Assembly (NCBI GenBank): GCA_036337295.1 | Contig: JAYZEN010000001.1 | Coordinates: 372,001 to 436,000, forward strand | DNA length: 64,000 nt | Source of the DNA: Ketobacter sp036337295 | Lineage (GTDB): Bacteria > Pseudomonadota > Gammaproteobacteria > Pseudomonadales > Ketobacteraceae | Direction: 5' to 3' | Shown here: positions 33,256 to 41,217 of the stretch, one piece after another | Layout: the number at the start of each line of letters is the position of its first letter | How positions within the stretch are numbered: the stretch's first letter is position 1 | Translations under genes and position numbers: made by a program | Notes under the pieces: model-generated | Seen by the model: the letters and a program-made list of their open reading frames with translations, nothing else | The model's database searches: none | What the model was told of the DNA's origin: nothing

Positions 33256-36054
33256 ATGAATTGTGATTACTTTATTCGACATAACCTGATCAGGTCCCTG
33301 CTGGTGACGCTGCTGGGTGGAATTGCGCTGGCCGGATGCGGCAGCGATGACAAACTGCCGGGCGGCACCAACCCGGGCGACCAGGACCCATTGTCCGTGG
33401 GAACTCCGCTGTTCTACATCGAACGCCAGATTTCTGAAGACACCACCAGCCTGACTGACCCACTGGAATTTGTGGGGGGTGGTCGCCTGATCATGAAAGC
33501 CCGTGCCGATCGCAACGCGAAAGAGGTTAACCTGGGGCGCCGCGCCTGTTCCGGCAACTGCGACTTCCGCGACCTGGACGTCTCCTTTGATGGCCGCTTT
33601 GTGATTTTCGCTGCGCGGGCGGAAGACCCTGAGCCGGACGACAATGTTCAATACACCTGGGACCTGTTCGAGTACGACATCGAAGATGACTCCATGCGTA
33701 AAGTCCTTGCCACCGATGACAGCTCCAAGTTCAACCACGAAATCACCCCACGCTATTTGCCCTCAGGGGACATTGTGTTCGCCTCCACGCGACAGAAGTC
33801 CACCCGCGAAATCAATCTGGAAACCGCCAACGGCGGCGCCTACTCCGGTCTGGAAGAGGACCGCAACGAACGCGCCCTGAACCTGCACGTGATGTCGGCC
33901 ACCGGCCTGAACATCCGCCAGATCACGTTCAACATGAGTCACGATGCATACCCGGTGGTGCTGCCCGACGGCAGCATCCTCTACACCCGCTGGGACAATT
34001 TTGGCCGCAACGCCATGAACCTGTACCGGGTGAATCCGGACGGCACCGGCAACCAGATCATCTATGGCATGCACAGCCACGATACCGGCAGCGGTGGCTC
34101 GGATCTGCAGTTTGTGAAATCCAATATCCTGCCCGATGGGGACCTGTTTGTGTTGGCACGCCCCATGGACAGCGACTTTTACGGCGGTGATTTCATGTCG
34201 ATTGATATCGGCGCCTACGTGGACAACACTACCCCCACGGCCCGCACCAACGGCAGCGGCCCCGCCCAGCAGAGCATCACCGACACCAACGTGAATACCG
34301 GAGCACAGTATTCCACCGGTGGCTACTACGCTGACTTCCATCCCCTGTGGGACGGCACCAATCGGGCCCTGGCCAGCTGGAGCCTGTGCCGGGTGCAAAA
34401 CGGGGAATTGATCCAGCCCTGCAACAGCGACACCATGAACGCCAGTGGCGCCCGACCGGCAGACCCCGCCTACGGTATCTGGATGCTGGATTATTCCGAA
34501 GACACCCAAACCCCCATCATTCCCGGCCGTTCCGGCGTGCTGATCACCGACGTGGCCCTGGGCTACGATCGCACGGCCCCCCTCACGTTCTTCGATGAAC
34601 AGCCCTTTGAGAGCAACAATTGCCTGAGCGCCAATTTCAAACTGGGTGCCGCTACCCAGACCGAGATGTGTGAAGGCCAGGAAGGGGTGATCCACATCCG
34701 CAACATTTATGAAACCGATGGCCTGCTGAGCTTTGCCGGCACCGACATGAGCGGCACCTACGCCGACATCGCCAACCCGACCACCACCGACGCCGACAGT
34801 CGCCCGGCCCGCTTTCTGCGCATTGTCAAAGGCGTACCGGAACCGGATCGGGACATCCGCCAGCCGGACGGTGCCGCCTTCGGCCGGGCCGGTGCCCAGC
34901 GCATGAAGGAAATTCTCGGCTACGCCCCCATTGAGCCCGATGGTTCAGTGAAAGTGAGGGTACCCGCCAATGTGCCGCTGATGGTGAGCATCACCGACGC
35001 CGACGGCAAACGTCTCACCGCCCGCCACCAGAACTGGCTCAGCGTGCGCCCGGGTGAAATCCTGGAGTGTAAGGGTTGCCACACCCGCAACAGCACTGAG
35101 CCCCACGGCCGCTTTTATGCCCAGCCAGACACCACCAATCCGGGCGAAACCAATGGCAGCACCTACACCGGCGCCACCGTCGAGGTGCTGTCACCCTACT
35201 CGTACACGGTCAGTGGCGAGATTCTGAACGCCACCATGGCGGAGGCAAAGTTCTACTATGTGGAAAACCAGATGAACTCCTCCGCCCAGGACATCATCAA
35301 GCTGAACCAGGACCCACGCTACACCTACACCTGGCTGGACAGCGTGAACTCCCCGCTCACTGAAGCCGATATGGAGCTGGAAAGCAGCAGTGTGGACCGA
35401 TTGGCGGCCGCCCCCTGGTACAACAACCTGCCCACCTACGTGGCCGGTGGCTACGATCTGCCCACCAATAATCATTGCGAGAACTGGAACTACCGTTGCC
35501 GCATCCGCATCAACTACCCTGACCATATTCAGCCCTTATGGGAGTTCACCCGGGCCCTGATCATACCAGCCAGCCTGGGGGGCGACGGCATGACCGCCAC
35601 CCCCACCGAGTGCACCAACTGTCACAGCCGCGTTGATGCCATGGCGGCCCCGCAAGTACCTGCCGGCCAACTGGAACTGACCAATCAGGTCGACACTGGC
35701 ATCCGCATGCGTTCCTATGAGGAGCTGTTCTTTGCGGATATTGCGCTGGTAGATGACGGTATGGGGAACGTTGTAACCTGTACGATAGATGTTCCCAGAG
35801 TGGACGAAAATGGCGACCCGGTCCTCGATGAAGAAGGAAACCAGATCATTGATACGGAGTTTTGCCCAGAAACCGAGGGCCCCTACGTCTCTGCCAACGG
35901 CGCCTTCGCCAGCAGCCGGTTCTTTAACATGTTCGCCCCGGGAGCCAGTCATGAGGACTTTCTGACCCCGGCGGAATTGCGGCTGATCGCCGAGTGGCTG
36001 GACATTGGCGGGCAGTACTATAATGACCTCTTTGCCGCGCCGGAAGCCAACTGA
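33256..36054 (+). CDS. HzsA-like di-heme beta-propeller lipoprotein
   Basis: 932 aa with lipobox LAGC (about residue 27). The first 450 residues look like a TolB/WD-type propeller (LDVSFDGRFVIFAARAED, NPDGTGNQIIYGMHSHDTGS). A following region matches hydrazine-synthase-alpha-like proteins: PIEPDGSVKVRVPANVPL, then RPGEILECKGCHTRNS with heme site CKGCH, and a second site CTNCHSRVDAM near residue 785. HzsA relatives outside anammox bacteria have unknown roles, so hydrazine synthesis is not implied. The start at 33256 has GGA eight bases upstream. It faces the mono-heme operon and is followed by a large stem-loop. Confidence 0.75.
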   Translation: MNCDYFIRHNLIRSLLVTLLGGIALAGCGSDDKLPGGTNPGDQDPLSVGTPLFYIERQISEDTTSLTDPLEFVGGGRLIMKARADRNAKEVNLGRRACSGNCDFRDLDVSFDGRFVIFAARAEDPEPDDNVQYTWDLFEYDIEDDSMRKVLATDDSSKFNHEITPRYLPSGDIVFASTRQKSTREINLETANGGAYSGLEEDRNERALNLHVMSATGLNIRQITFNMSHDAYPVVLPDGSILYTRWDNFGRNAMNLYRVNPDGTGNQIIYGMHSHDTGSGGSDLQFVKSNILPDGDLFVLARPMDSDFYGGDFMSIDIGAYVDNTTPTARTNGSGPAQQSITDTNVNTGAQYSTGGYYADFHPLWDGTNRALASWSLCRVQNGELIQPCNSDTMNASGARPADPAYGIWMLDYSEDTQTPIIPGRSGVLITDVALGYDRTAPLTFFDEQPFESNNCLSANFKLGAATQTEMCEGQEGVIHIRNIYETDGLLSFAGTDMSGTYADIANPTTTDADSRPARFLRIVKGVPEPDRDIRQPDGAAFGRAGAQRMKEILGYAPIEPDGSVKVRVPANVPLMVSITDADGKRLTARHQNWLSVRPGEILECKGCHTRNSTEPHGRFYAQPDTTNPGETNGSTYTGATVEVLSPYSYTVSGEILNATMAEAKFYYVENQMNSSAQDIIKLNQDPRYTYTWLDSVNSPLTEADMELESSSVDRLAAAPWYNNLPTYVAGGYDLPTNNHCENWNYRCRIRINYPDHIQPLWEFTRALIIPASLGGDGMTATPTECTNCHSRVDAMAAPQVPAGQLELTNQVDTGIRMRSYEELFFADIALVDDGMGNVVTCTIDVPRVDENGDPVLDEEGNQIIDTEFCPETEGPYVSANGAFASSRFFNMFAPGASHEDFLTPAELRLIAEWLDIGGQYYNDLFAAPEAN

Positions 36055-36058
36055 GAAT

Positions 36059-36092
36059 GCATTGCGGTGGGTAGCTGCTCCCACCGCAATGC
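36059..36092. repeat. 13-base perfect stem-loop after the HzsA-like gene
   Basis: GCATTGCGGTGGG (36059-36071) pairs with CCCACCGCAATGC (36080-36092) around an eight-base loop. No T run follows, so it may be an RNA-stabilising or partial-termination structure rather than a classic terminator. Confidence 0.6.
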
Positions 36093-36158
36093 TATAGAAT
36101 GGCGACAAAACAAGACCTTAGAACCTCCCGACAATAAAGAAGGCGTCCCACCCACAAC

Positions 36159-36899
36159 ATGACTGTACGGATTCTATTAAGTATTTTAATCCTGTTTTGC
36201 GCGGGCGCCGGGCACGTACAGGCGGCAGAATACCCTTCCGTCAAAGTGGCGGAGCCCTATCTGGATCTGCGCACCGGCCCTGGCCGTGGCTACCCCAAGA
36301 CCCAGATTGTGGAACGGGGGGACTGGGTGGAAGTATTAATGCGGCGCACCGACTGGATCAAAGTACGCACCCGCAAAGGCTTTGAAGGCTGGGCGCACCA
36401 GGATGACATGGCCAAAACCCTGGACCCGGACGGCGAACCCACCCAGATCAGCACGGTAGGGGAAGGCGAATTCGCGCACCGACGCTGGGAAGTGGGCTTC
36501 AAAGTGGGCACCTTTGCCGGGGCCCGCACCAGTGACGCCTACCTGGGCTACTATTTCACCGATAACCTGTCAGCGGAAGTCACCGTGGGGGAAGCCTTCG
36601 GCACCAGCGTGGATTTCCAGTTCCTGAACCTGAGCCTGACCCACCAACCCTGGCCCCAGTGGCGCTATTCGCCGTACGTAACCCTGGGGGGCGGGGCCAA
36701 GCAAACCAGCTATTCCAGCACCGAAGTACAACTCAGCAGTCGTACCGATCAAACCCTGCATGCGGGCCTGGGGCTGCGTGTGTACCTGACCCGGCAATTG
36801 ATGGCCCGGGCGGAGTATCGCAATACCGTGATACTCACTGACCAAGAACAAAACGAAGAGAGTGACGAATGGACAATCGGTTTATCCGCCTTTTTCTGA
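36159..36899 (+). CDS. SH3b domain plus outer-membrane beta-barrel protein
   Basis: 246 aa with signal peptide (cleavage at VQAAEYP, about 22). Residues 28-85 form a bacterial SH3 domain (YLDLRTGPGRGYPKTQIVERGD), commonly a peptidoglycan or protein contact. The rest is an OmpA-like eight-strand barrel rich in alternating aromatic residues and ending in Phe (IGLSAFF), the outer-membrane assembly signal. The ribosome site is poor. It overlaps the next barrel gene by 31 bases, so both are made together. It could anchor or present the island's lipoproteins. Confidence 0.75.
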   Translation: MTVRILLSILILFCAGAGHVQAAEYPSVKVAEPYLDLRTGPGRGYPKTQIVERGDWVEVLMRRTDWIKVRTRKGFEGWAHQDDMAKTLDPDGEPTQISTVGEGEFAHRRWEVGFKVGTFAGARTSDAYLGYYFTDNLSAEVTVGEAFGTSVDFQFLNLSLTHQPWPQWRYSPYVTLGGGAKQTSYSSTEVQLSSRTDQTLHAGLGLRVYLTRQLMARAEYRNTVILTDQEQNEESDEWTIGLSAFF

Positions 36900-37531
36900 G
36901 CGCAGTGGTATTGGCGATGGGCACCACCGGGGCTGTCTTCGCCGAGGAGCAAAGCATTCTGGAGGACCCTCCGGTGATCGACCCCAATGTGGTGCGCCTG
37001 GGCCTGAAAGACGCCGACATAGACGATGAGAACTTCGAAGTGGGGGCGTTCATCGGTTTCATGAGCGTGGAGCATTTCGGCACCCACGAGGTGTACGGCA
37101 TCCGCGGCGCCTGGCACGTTAACGAAGACCTGTTCTTTGAAGCCAACTACGGCATGACCAGCGTGGACCAAACCCCGGCGGAATACGCTGCCGGCGACTT
37201 CAACCTGTTCACCGACGATGACCGGGACTTCATCTATTACAACCTGTCCCTGGGCTTCAACATTCTGCCCGGCGAAGTCTTCATGACCAGCGACTGGGCC
37301 TTCAACTCATCGTTCTATTTACTGGCCGGGGGCGGCACAGTGGACTTCCTGGGTGAGAAGGAATTCGCCCTCAATATTGGAATGGGATTAAGGGTGGTGG
37401 CCACCGATTCGCTGGCCCTGCACCTGACGTTCCAGGACATCATGACCGACAAACTAAAACAATTGAGCGACGGCAGTGACGGCTCTGCACACAACATGCA
37501 GTACAGCGCCAGCCTGACGTACTTTTTCTGA
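36869..37531 (+). CDS. Outer-membrane beta-barrel protein (OMP_myx_plus-like)
   Basis: 220 aa with signal peptide ending GAVFAEE (about 25). The mature part reads as a small barrel with strands such as FEVGAFIGFMSVEHFG and DLFFEANYGMTSVDQT, ending with aromatic YFF. It resembles the barrel family shared by myxobacteria and marine gammaproteobacteria. The start lies inside the end of the SH3b-barrel gene, so the two are translationally coupled. Function is unknown; a structural or conduit role in the outer membrane is inferred. Confidence 0.75.
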   Translation: MDNRFIRLFLSAVVLAMGTTGAVFAEEQSILEDPPVIDPNVVRLGLKDADIDDENFEVGAFIGFMSVEHFGTHEVYGIRGAWHVNEDLFFEANYGMTSVDQTPAEYAAGDFNLFTDDDRDFIYYNLSLGFNILPGEVFMTSDWAFNSSFYLLAGGGTVDFLGEKEFALNIGMGLRVVATDSLALHLTFQDIMTDKLKQLSDGSDGSAHNMQYSASLTYFF

Positions 37532-37589
37532 CATCCAGTAGGCAATGGGGCTCCCTATACCGTATTAGGCATACCATATGAGGCATACC

Positions 37590-38108
37590 ATGATGACGAG
37601 ACGCAACCTGATCCGCTGGATAGCAGCCGCAATGATGATTCCCGGCCTGTTGGTGACTTCCGCAAGCTTTGCCAAAACCGAGCCACTGAGTGGCGCCGCA
37701 CCGGACTTCACCCTGCCCCTGGCGGGCAAGAAAAAACTCAAGCTGTCGCAACTGCAGGGCAATGTGGTCATGATCAACTTCTGGGCCTCCTGGTGCGGGC
37801 CCTGCCGTGAAGAAATGCCATTGATCGAAGACCTGTTCCAGAAATACAAAAAACTGGGCTTCGTTGTGTATGGCGTGAACGTGGACGCCAACCCCCAGGA
37901 TGCCCAGGCCCTGCTCAAAGAAAGCGGCGTCAGCTTCCCGGTGGGCTATGACACCAAAAACAAGGTGAGCCAACTGTATTCCGTTGACTCCATGCCCAGT
38001 ACCGTGATGGTGGATCGCAAAGGCAACATGCGGTTTCTGCATCGCGGCTACAAGCCCGGCTATGAGAAAGATTACGAGAAACAGATTCGTCAACTGATTC
38101 GCGAGTGA
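37590..38108 (+). CDS. TlpA-like periplasmic thioredoxin
   Basis: About 172 aa with an N-terminal signal that has paired arginines (TRRNLIRW) and cleavage near SFAKTE. The thioredoxin fold carries NFWASWCGPCREEM with the redox pair Cys-Gly-Pro-Cys, and cis-Pro in SMPSTVMV. TlpA/ResA-type proteins keep cysteines reduced, often for cytochrome c maturation. That suits the five heme sites nearby and the Cys tail of the next gene. The ATG at 37590 has GAGG six bases upstream; an 11-base direct repeat (AGGCATACCAT) surrounds it. Confidence 0.88.
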   Translation: MMTRRNLIRWIAAAMMIPGLLVTSASFAKTEPLSGAAPDFTLPLAGKKKLKLSQLQGNVVMINFWASWCGPCREEMPLIEDLFQKYKKLGFVVYGVNVDANPQDAQALLKESGVSFPVGYDTKNKVSQLYSVDSMPSTVMVDRKGNMRFLHRGYKPGYEKDYEKQIRQLIRE

Positions 38109-38371
38109 TGCTGAACACCATGCCTGCACGTCGTCATATAAAGCATTTCCACCTGTATCCCCTGCTGGCGTTGCTGGGACTGCTGATCCTGTCCGGCTGC
38201 AGCCCCATCAAGCCCTGGGTCAAACCCTATGAGCGCAACAACCTGGCCGATCCCATCATGAGTTTCAGCATGGACCCGGTGGAAGCCGGTTACATGCATC
38301 ACGTGTATCAGGCCCGTGAGGCGGCCCGGGGCGCAGAAGGCGGCGGTGGAGGCGGTTGTGGCTGTAACTAA
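38108..38371 (+). CDS. DUF4266 lipoprotein with Gly/Cys tail
   Basis: 87-aa lipoprotein with a signal peptide and lipobox LSGC, followed by PIKPWVKPYERNNLADPIM, the DUF4266 hallmark, and an Ala/Arg segment. The end is a Gly run with GCGCN, giving two cysteines next to each other in pattern. Function of DUF4266 is unknown. The ATG overlaps the TlpA stop by one base, and the last 14 bases overlap the DUF3570 gene, so three genes are tightly coupled. The two tail cysteines could bind metal or be a substrate of the TlpA protein; both are inference. Confidence 0.85.
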   Translation: MLNTMPARRHIKHFHLYPLLALLGLLILSGCSPIKPWVKPYERNNLADPIMSFSMDPVEAGYMHHVYQAREAARGAEGGGGGGCGCN

Positions 38372-39500
38372 ACCCCTGGGCCTGTTGGTCTGCATCAGCC
38401 TGCTACTGAGTGTGCTTACCCCGGCCCGGGCAGCCGTGCTGCCTGCAGACCGTGCCGATGTGATGTACCACAGCTACGATGGCGGCGGCGTCAAAATCGA
38501 CGGCCCGGCGGTGCTGGTGCGCAAGAGCATCACCGACGATGTTTCCGTCAGCGCCCAGTATTATGTGGACGAAATTTCCGGGGCCTCCATCGACGTGGAA
38601 GTGCTGGCCAGTGAATACGCAGAGGAACGCACCCAGTATGACGTGGGAGCGGATTACCTGCTGAATAAAACCATCATCAGCCTGGGCTATTCCAACAGTA
38701 CCGAAAACGATTACGAGGCTGATACCTATTCCCTCGGCATCAGCCAGGACTTTTTCGGGGATCTGAGCACCCTGAGCCTGAGCTTCGCGCTGGGCAACGA
38801 CACGGTGAAGAAAAGCACTGACCCGCTGTTCGAAGAGGACAAAACCACCCAGTCCTATCAGTTCAGCTGGACCCAGGTGATGACCAAAAACCTGCTGATG
38901 AACTTCATCTATCACGTCATCACCGATGAAGGCTATCTCAACAATCCCTATCGCTCCTACCGCTTCCTCAACGGGAGTTCCGTGGGCTGGCTGACGGAGA
39001 AATACCCGGAAACCCGTACCAGCCACGCCTTTGCGGTCCGCGGTCGCTACTTTATGCCCTACCGGGCAGCGTTCGGCTTCGAATATCGACGCTTTAACGA
39101 TACCTGGGGCATCAATGCCTACAACATGGACCTGAGCTACACCCATCCCTGGGGTGAGCATTGGATTTTCGATGTGCATTACCGCTACTACTCCCAGAGC
39201 GATGCGGACTTTTATTCAGACCTGTTCCCCAGCGCCGACTTCCAGAATTACATGGGGCGGGACAAAGAGCTCAGCACCTACACCAACAACACCGTCGGCT
39301 TCAAAATCAGCTACGAAATCGACACCGGTTGGAGCCATGACTGGCTGGAAAAAGCCTCAGTAACCCTGGCCTGGGACATCTTGAGCCTGGACTACGAGAA
39401 CTTCCGCGACGCGCGCCGGGATGACCTTCCCCCCGGCACCGAGCCAATGTACAGCTTTGATGCAGATGTAGTCCGATTCTTCATATCTGCATGGTTTTAA
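38358..39500 (+). CDS. DUF3570 outer-membrane barrel protein
   Basis: About 380 aa, signal peptide (LLVCISLLLSVLTPARAAV) then a long barrel with many alternating aromatic strands (SVSAQYYVDEISGASIDVE; HWIFDVHYRYYSQSDADF) and a terminal aromatic-Phe. DUF3570 follows DUF4266 in many genomes, usually with TlpA and ApbE. The GTG at 38358 has GGAGG five bases upstream, encoded by the glycine run of the previous gene; GTG at 38316 is less likely. It ends the plus-strand part of the island. Confidence 0.82.
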   Translation: MAVTKPLGLLVCISLLLSVLTPARAAVLPADRADVMYHSYDGGGVKIDGPAVLVRKSITDDVSVSAQYYVDEISGASIDVEVLASEYAEERTQYDVGADYLLNKTIISLGYSNSTENDYEADTYSLGISQDFFGDLSTLSLSFALGNDTVKKSTDPLFEEDKTTQSYQFSWTQVMTKNLLMNFIYHVITDEGYLNNPYRSYRFLNGSSVGWLTEKYPETRTSHAFAVRGRYFMPYRAAFGFEYRRFNDTWGINAYNMDLSYTHPWGEHWIFDVHYRYYSQSDADFYSDLFPSADFQNYMGRDKELSTYTNNTVGFKISYEIDTGWSHDWLEKASVTLAWDILSLDYENFRDARRDDLPPGTEPMYSFDADVVRFFISAWF

Positions 39501-39512
39501 ATACCGATAGCC

Positions 39513-39540
39513 TATAATAAAGGGGTTTTGCACCCCCCCC
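39513..39540 (+). promoter_or_regulatory. -10 box and C-tract upstream of the HD-GYP gene
   Basis: A perfect TATAAT (39513-39518) without a clear -35 precedes a run of eight C (39533-39540), which can pair with GGGG at 39522-39525. It is the likely promoter of the receiver-HD-GYP gene, 95-115 bases upstream of its start. Confidence 0.4.
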
Positions 39541-39633
39541 AAGCTGACAGTTCAGCGCCAACGACATACACTGAGCAATTATGTGGAATAACCGCTGCTG
39601 GACGCGGCGGTTGGTGGCGCTAAGGATCGGCTT

Positions 39634-41097
39634 ATGGACAAAACCATTCTTCTCTACGACAGGGACAACGAGCTCCAGGGCATTTTCAGCCACGCGCTGG
39701 CTGGCGAGCCGATACGTGTCGTTGGCTGCAACGACCCCGGCAAAGCCCGCTCCCTCGCCCTCAACCTGCACCCCGACCTGATTCTTCTGCACACCGAATT
39801 CGACCACGACGGCTACCAGTTCTGTCAACAGCTCAAGCAAAACCGGCAAACCCTGATGATTCCAGTGTTGATGCTGGCGGACGCCCCCAACCTGGAGCAA
39901 CGCCAGCGTGCCACAACCGCCGGGGCCATCGACCTGATCCAGCGCATCAGCTCACCCTTTTTTACCCGGGAACGCATTCTCTGTGTGCTCAACGAAAGCC
40001 AACGTTACTGCCTGACCAATCGTATGAATGAATATCAGTACCAGGTTCTTATCGCTGAAGACAGCCCGTCATTACAGCAGTTTTACTCTGTAGTACTGGG
40101 TGAACTCAACTGCCACGTCACCCTCTGTGATAACGGTCGCAGTGCCTGGCAGAAACTGAAAGGCAGCCAGGAATTCGATCTGGTGATCACCGATCTGTTC
40201 ATGCCCGTGATGGACGGCAAGGAGCTCTGTAACCTGATCCGCTCCCATCACGAATACGACCAGACCCCCATCATCGTCATCACTACGGAGCAGGAAAAGT
40301 CCGTGCTCTATGACCTGCTGAGCCTGGGGGTCAGTGACTTTATCCAGAAACCGTTCCGGGAAATGGAGCTGCGCAGTCGGGTGCAGGCCCACCTGCGCAA
40401 CCGGGTGCTGGTGCAGGAGCAGTTCCACCTGAATCAGGAACTGATCGAGCTGAGCGCGCTGCTGGAGGAGAAAATTGCAGAACGCACCCGGGAAATCTAC
40501 GAGGCCAATGTGGAGACCATCTATAAACTGGCCACCGCCTGCGACCTGAAAGACGTGGATACCGCCCATCACATCGCCCGGGTCAGAGACTATGTGGAGA
40601 CCTTCTCCCTGCATTTGGGCATCGATTCCCGTACCGCCCGGGAGTACGGTTACTCCAGCATGATGCATGATGTGGGCAAACTGGGCATTCCGGACGCCAT
40701 TCTGCGCAAACCCGGTCCACTCAACGACGAAGAATGGGAGATCATGCGCACCCACCCCATCCAGGGCAGGGAATTGTTGGGGCAACGCCCTTTCTACAAA
40801 CACGCTGCGGATATTGCGGTGGCTCACCACGAGCGTTTTGACGGCAGTGGCTACCCCTATGGCATCGAAGGCAAGCAGATTCCCTTAAGCGCCCGCATCG
40901 TTGCCATCGTGGACATCTATGATGCGCTCACCAGTCGCCGGCCCTACAAGGAAGCCTGGCCATTGGAGCAGGCGTTCCAGGAGCTGACCAACCTGTCTGG
41001 CCATCACCTGGACCCCTTTCTGGTCTCCGAGTTTCTGAAGCTGGGCCGGTCCGGAGAACTGCAGCGCATCAGCCAGCGCTGCGCCCTGGCCAGCTAA
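39634..41097 (+). CDS. Two-receiver response regulator with HD-GYP phosphodiesterase
   Basis: 487-aa cytoplasmic regulator. The first receiver domain (1-125) has lost its phosphoacceptor (LLHTEF where LLD is expected). The second (about 138-255) is intact, with TDLFMPVMDG and KPF. A coiled linker leads to an HD-GYP domain with MMHDVGK near 344, AVAHHERFDGSGYP near 392 and VDIYDALTSRRPY, all key residues. It should degrade cyclic di-GMP when the second receiver is phosphorylated. No histidine kinase gene is adjacent. It is monocistronic. Confidence 0.9.
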   Translation: MDKTILLYDRDNELQGIFSHALAGEPIRVVGCNDPGKARSLALNLHPDLILLHTEFDHDGYQFCQQLKQNRQTLMIPVLMLADAPNLEQRQRATTAGAIDLIQRISSPFFTRERILCVLNESQRYCLTNRMNEYQYQVLIAEDSPSLQQFYSVVLGELNCHVTLCDNGRSAWQKLKGSQEFDLVITDLFMPVMDGKELCNLIRSHHEYDQTPIIVITTEQEKSVLYDLLSLGVSDFIQKPFREMELRSRVQAHLRNRVLVQEQFHLNQELIELSALLEEKIAERTREIYEANVETIYKLATACDLKDVDTAHHIARVRDYVETFSLHLGIDSRTAREYGYSSMMHDVGKLGIPDAILRKPGPLNDEEWEIMRTHPIQGRELLGQRPFYKHAADIAVAHHERFDGSGYPYGIEGKQIPLSARIVAIVDIYDALTSRRPYKEAWPLEQAFQELTNLSGHHLDPFLVSEFLKLGRSGELQRISQRCALAS

Positions 41098-41168
41098 GTC
41101 CACCCTACCCGCCAGCACCTGAGGCCCACCGAGCAAGGCACCACATAGCAGTGCCAGTGCTTTAGCGG

Positions 41169-41174
41169 TATAAT
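41169..41174 (+). promoter_or_regulatory. -10 box of the proA operon
   Basis: Perfect TATAAT about 45 bases before the proA start. No convincing -35 is seen 16-18 bases upstream. Confidence 0.5.
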
Positions 41175-41217
41175 CCCGCCTTCGACACCCGCATTTCGTA
41201 AACAAGGTTACCAATAG

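Noticed and set aside
33256..36054. Hydrazine synthase, implying anammox-type metabolism
   Set aside because: Only the alpha-like protein is found, without the beta-gamma subunits or hydrazine dehydrogenase; the similarity reflects a broader family.
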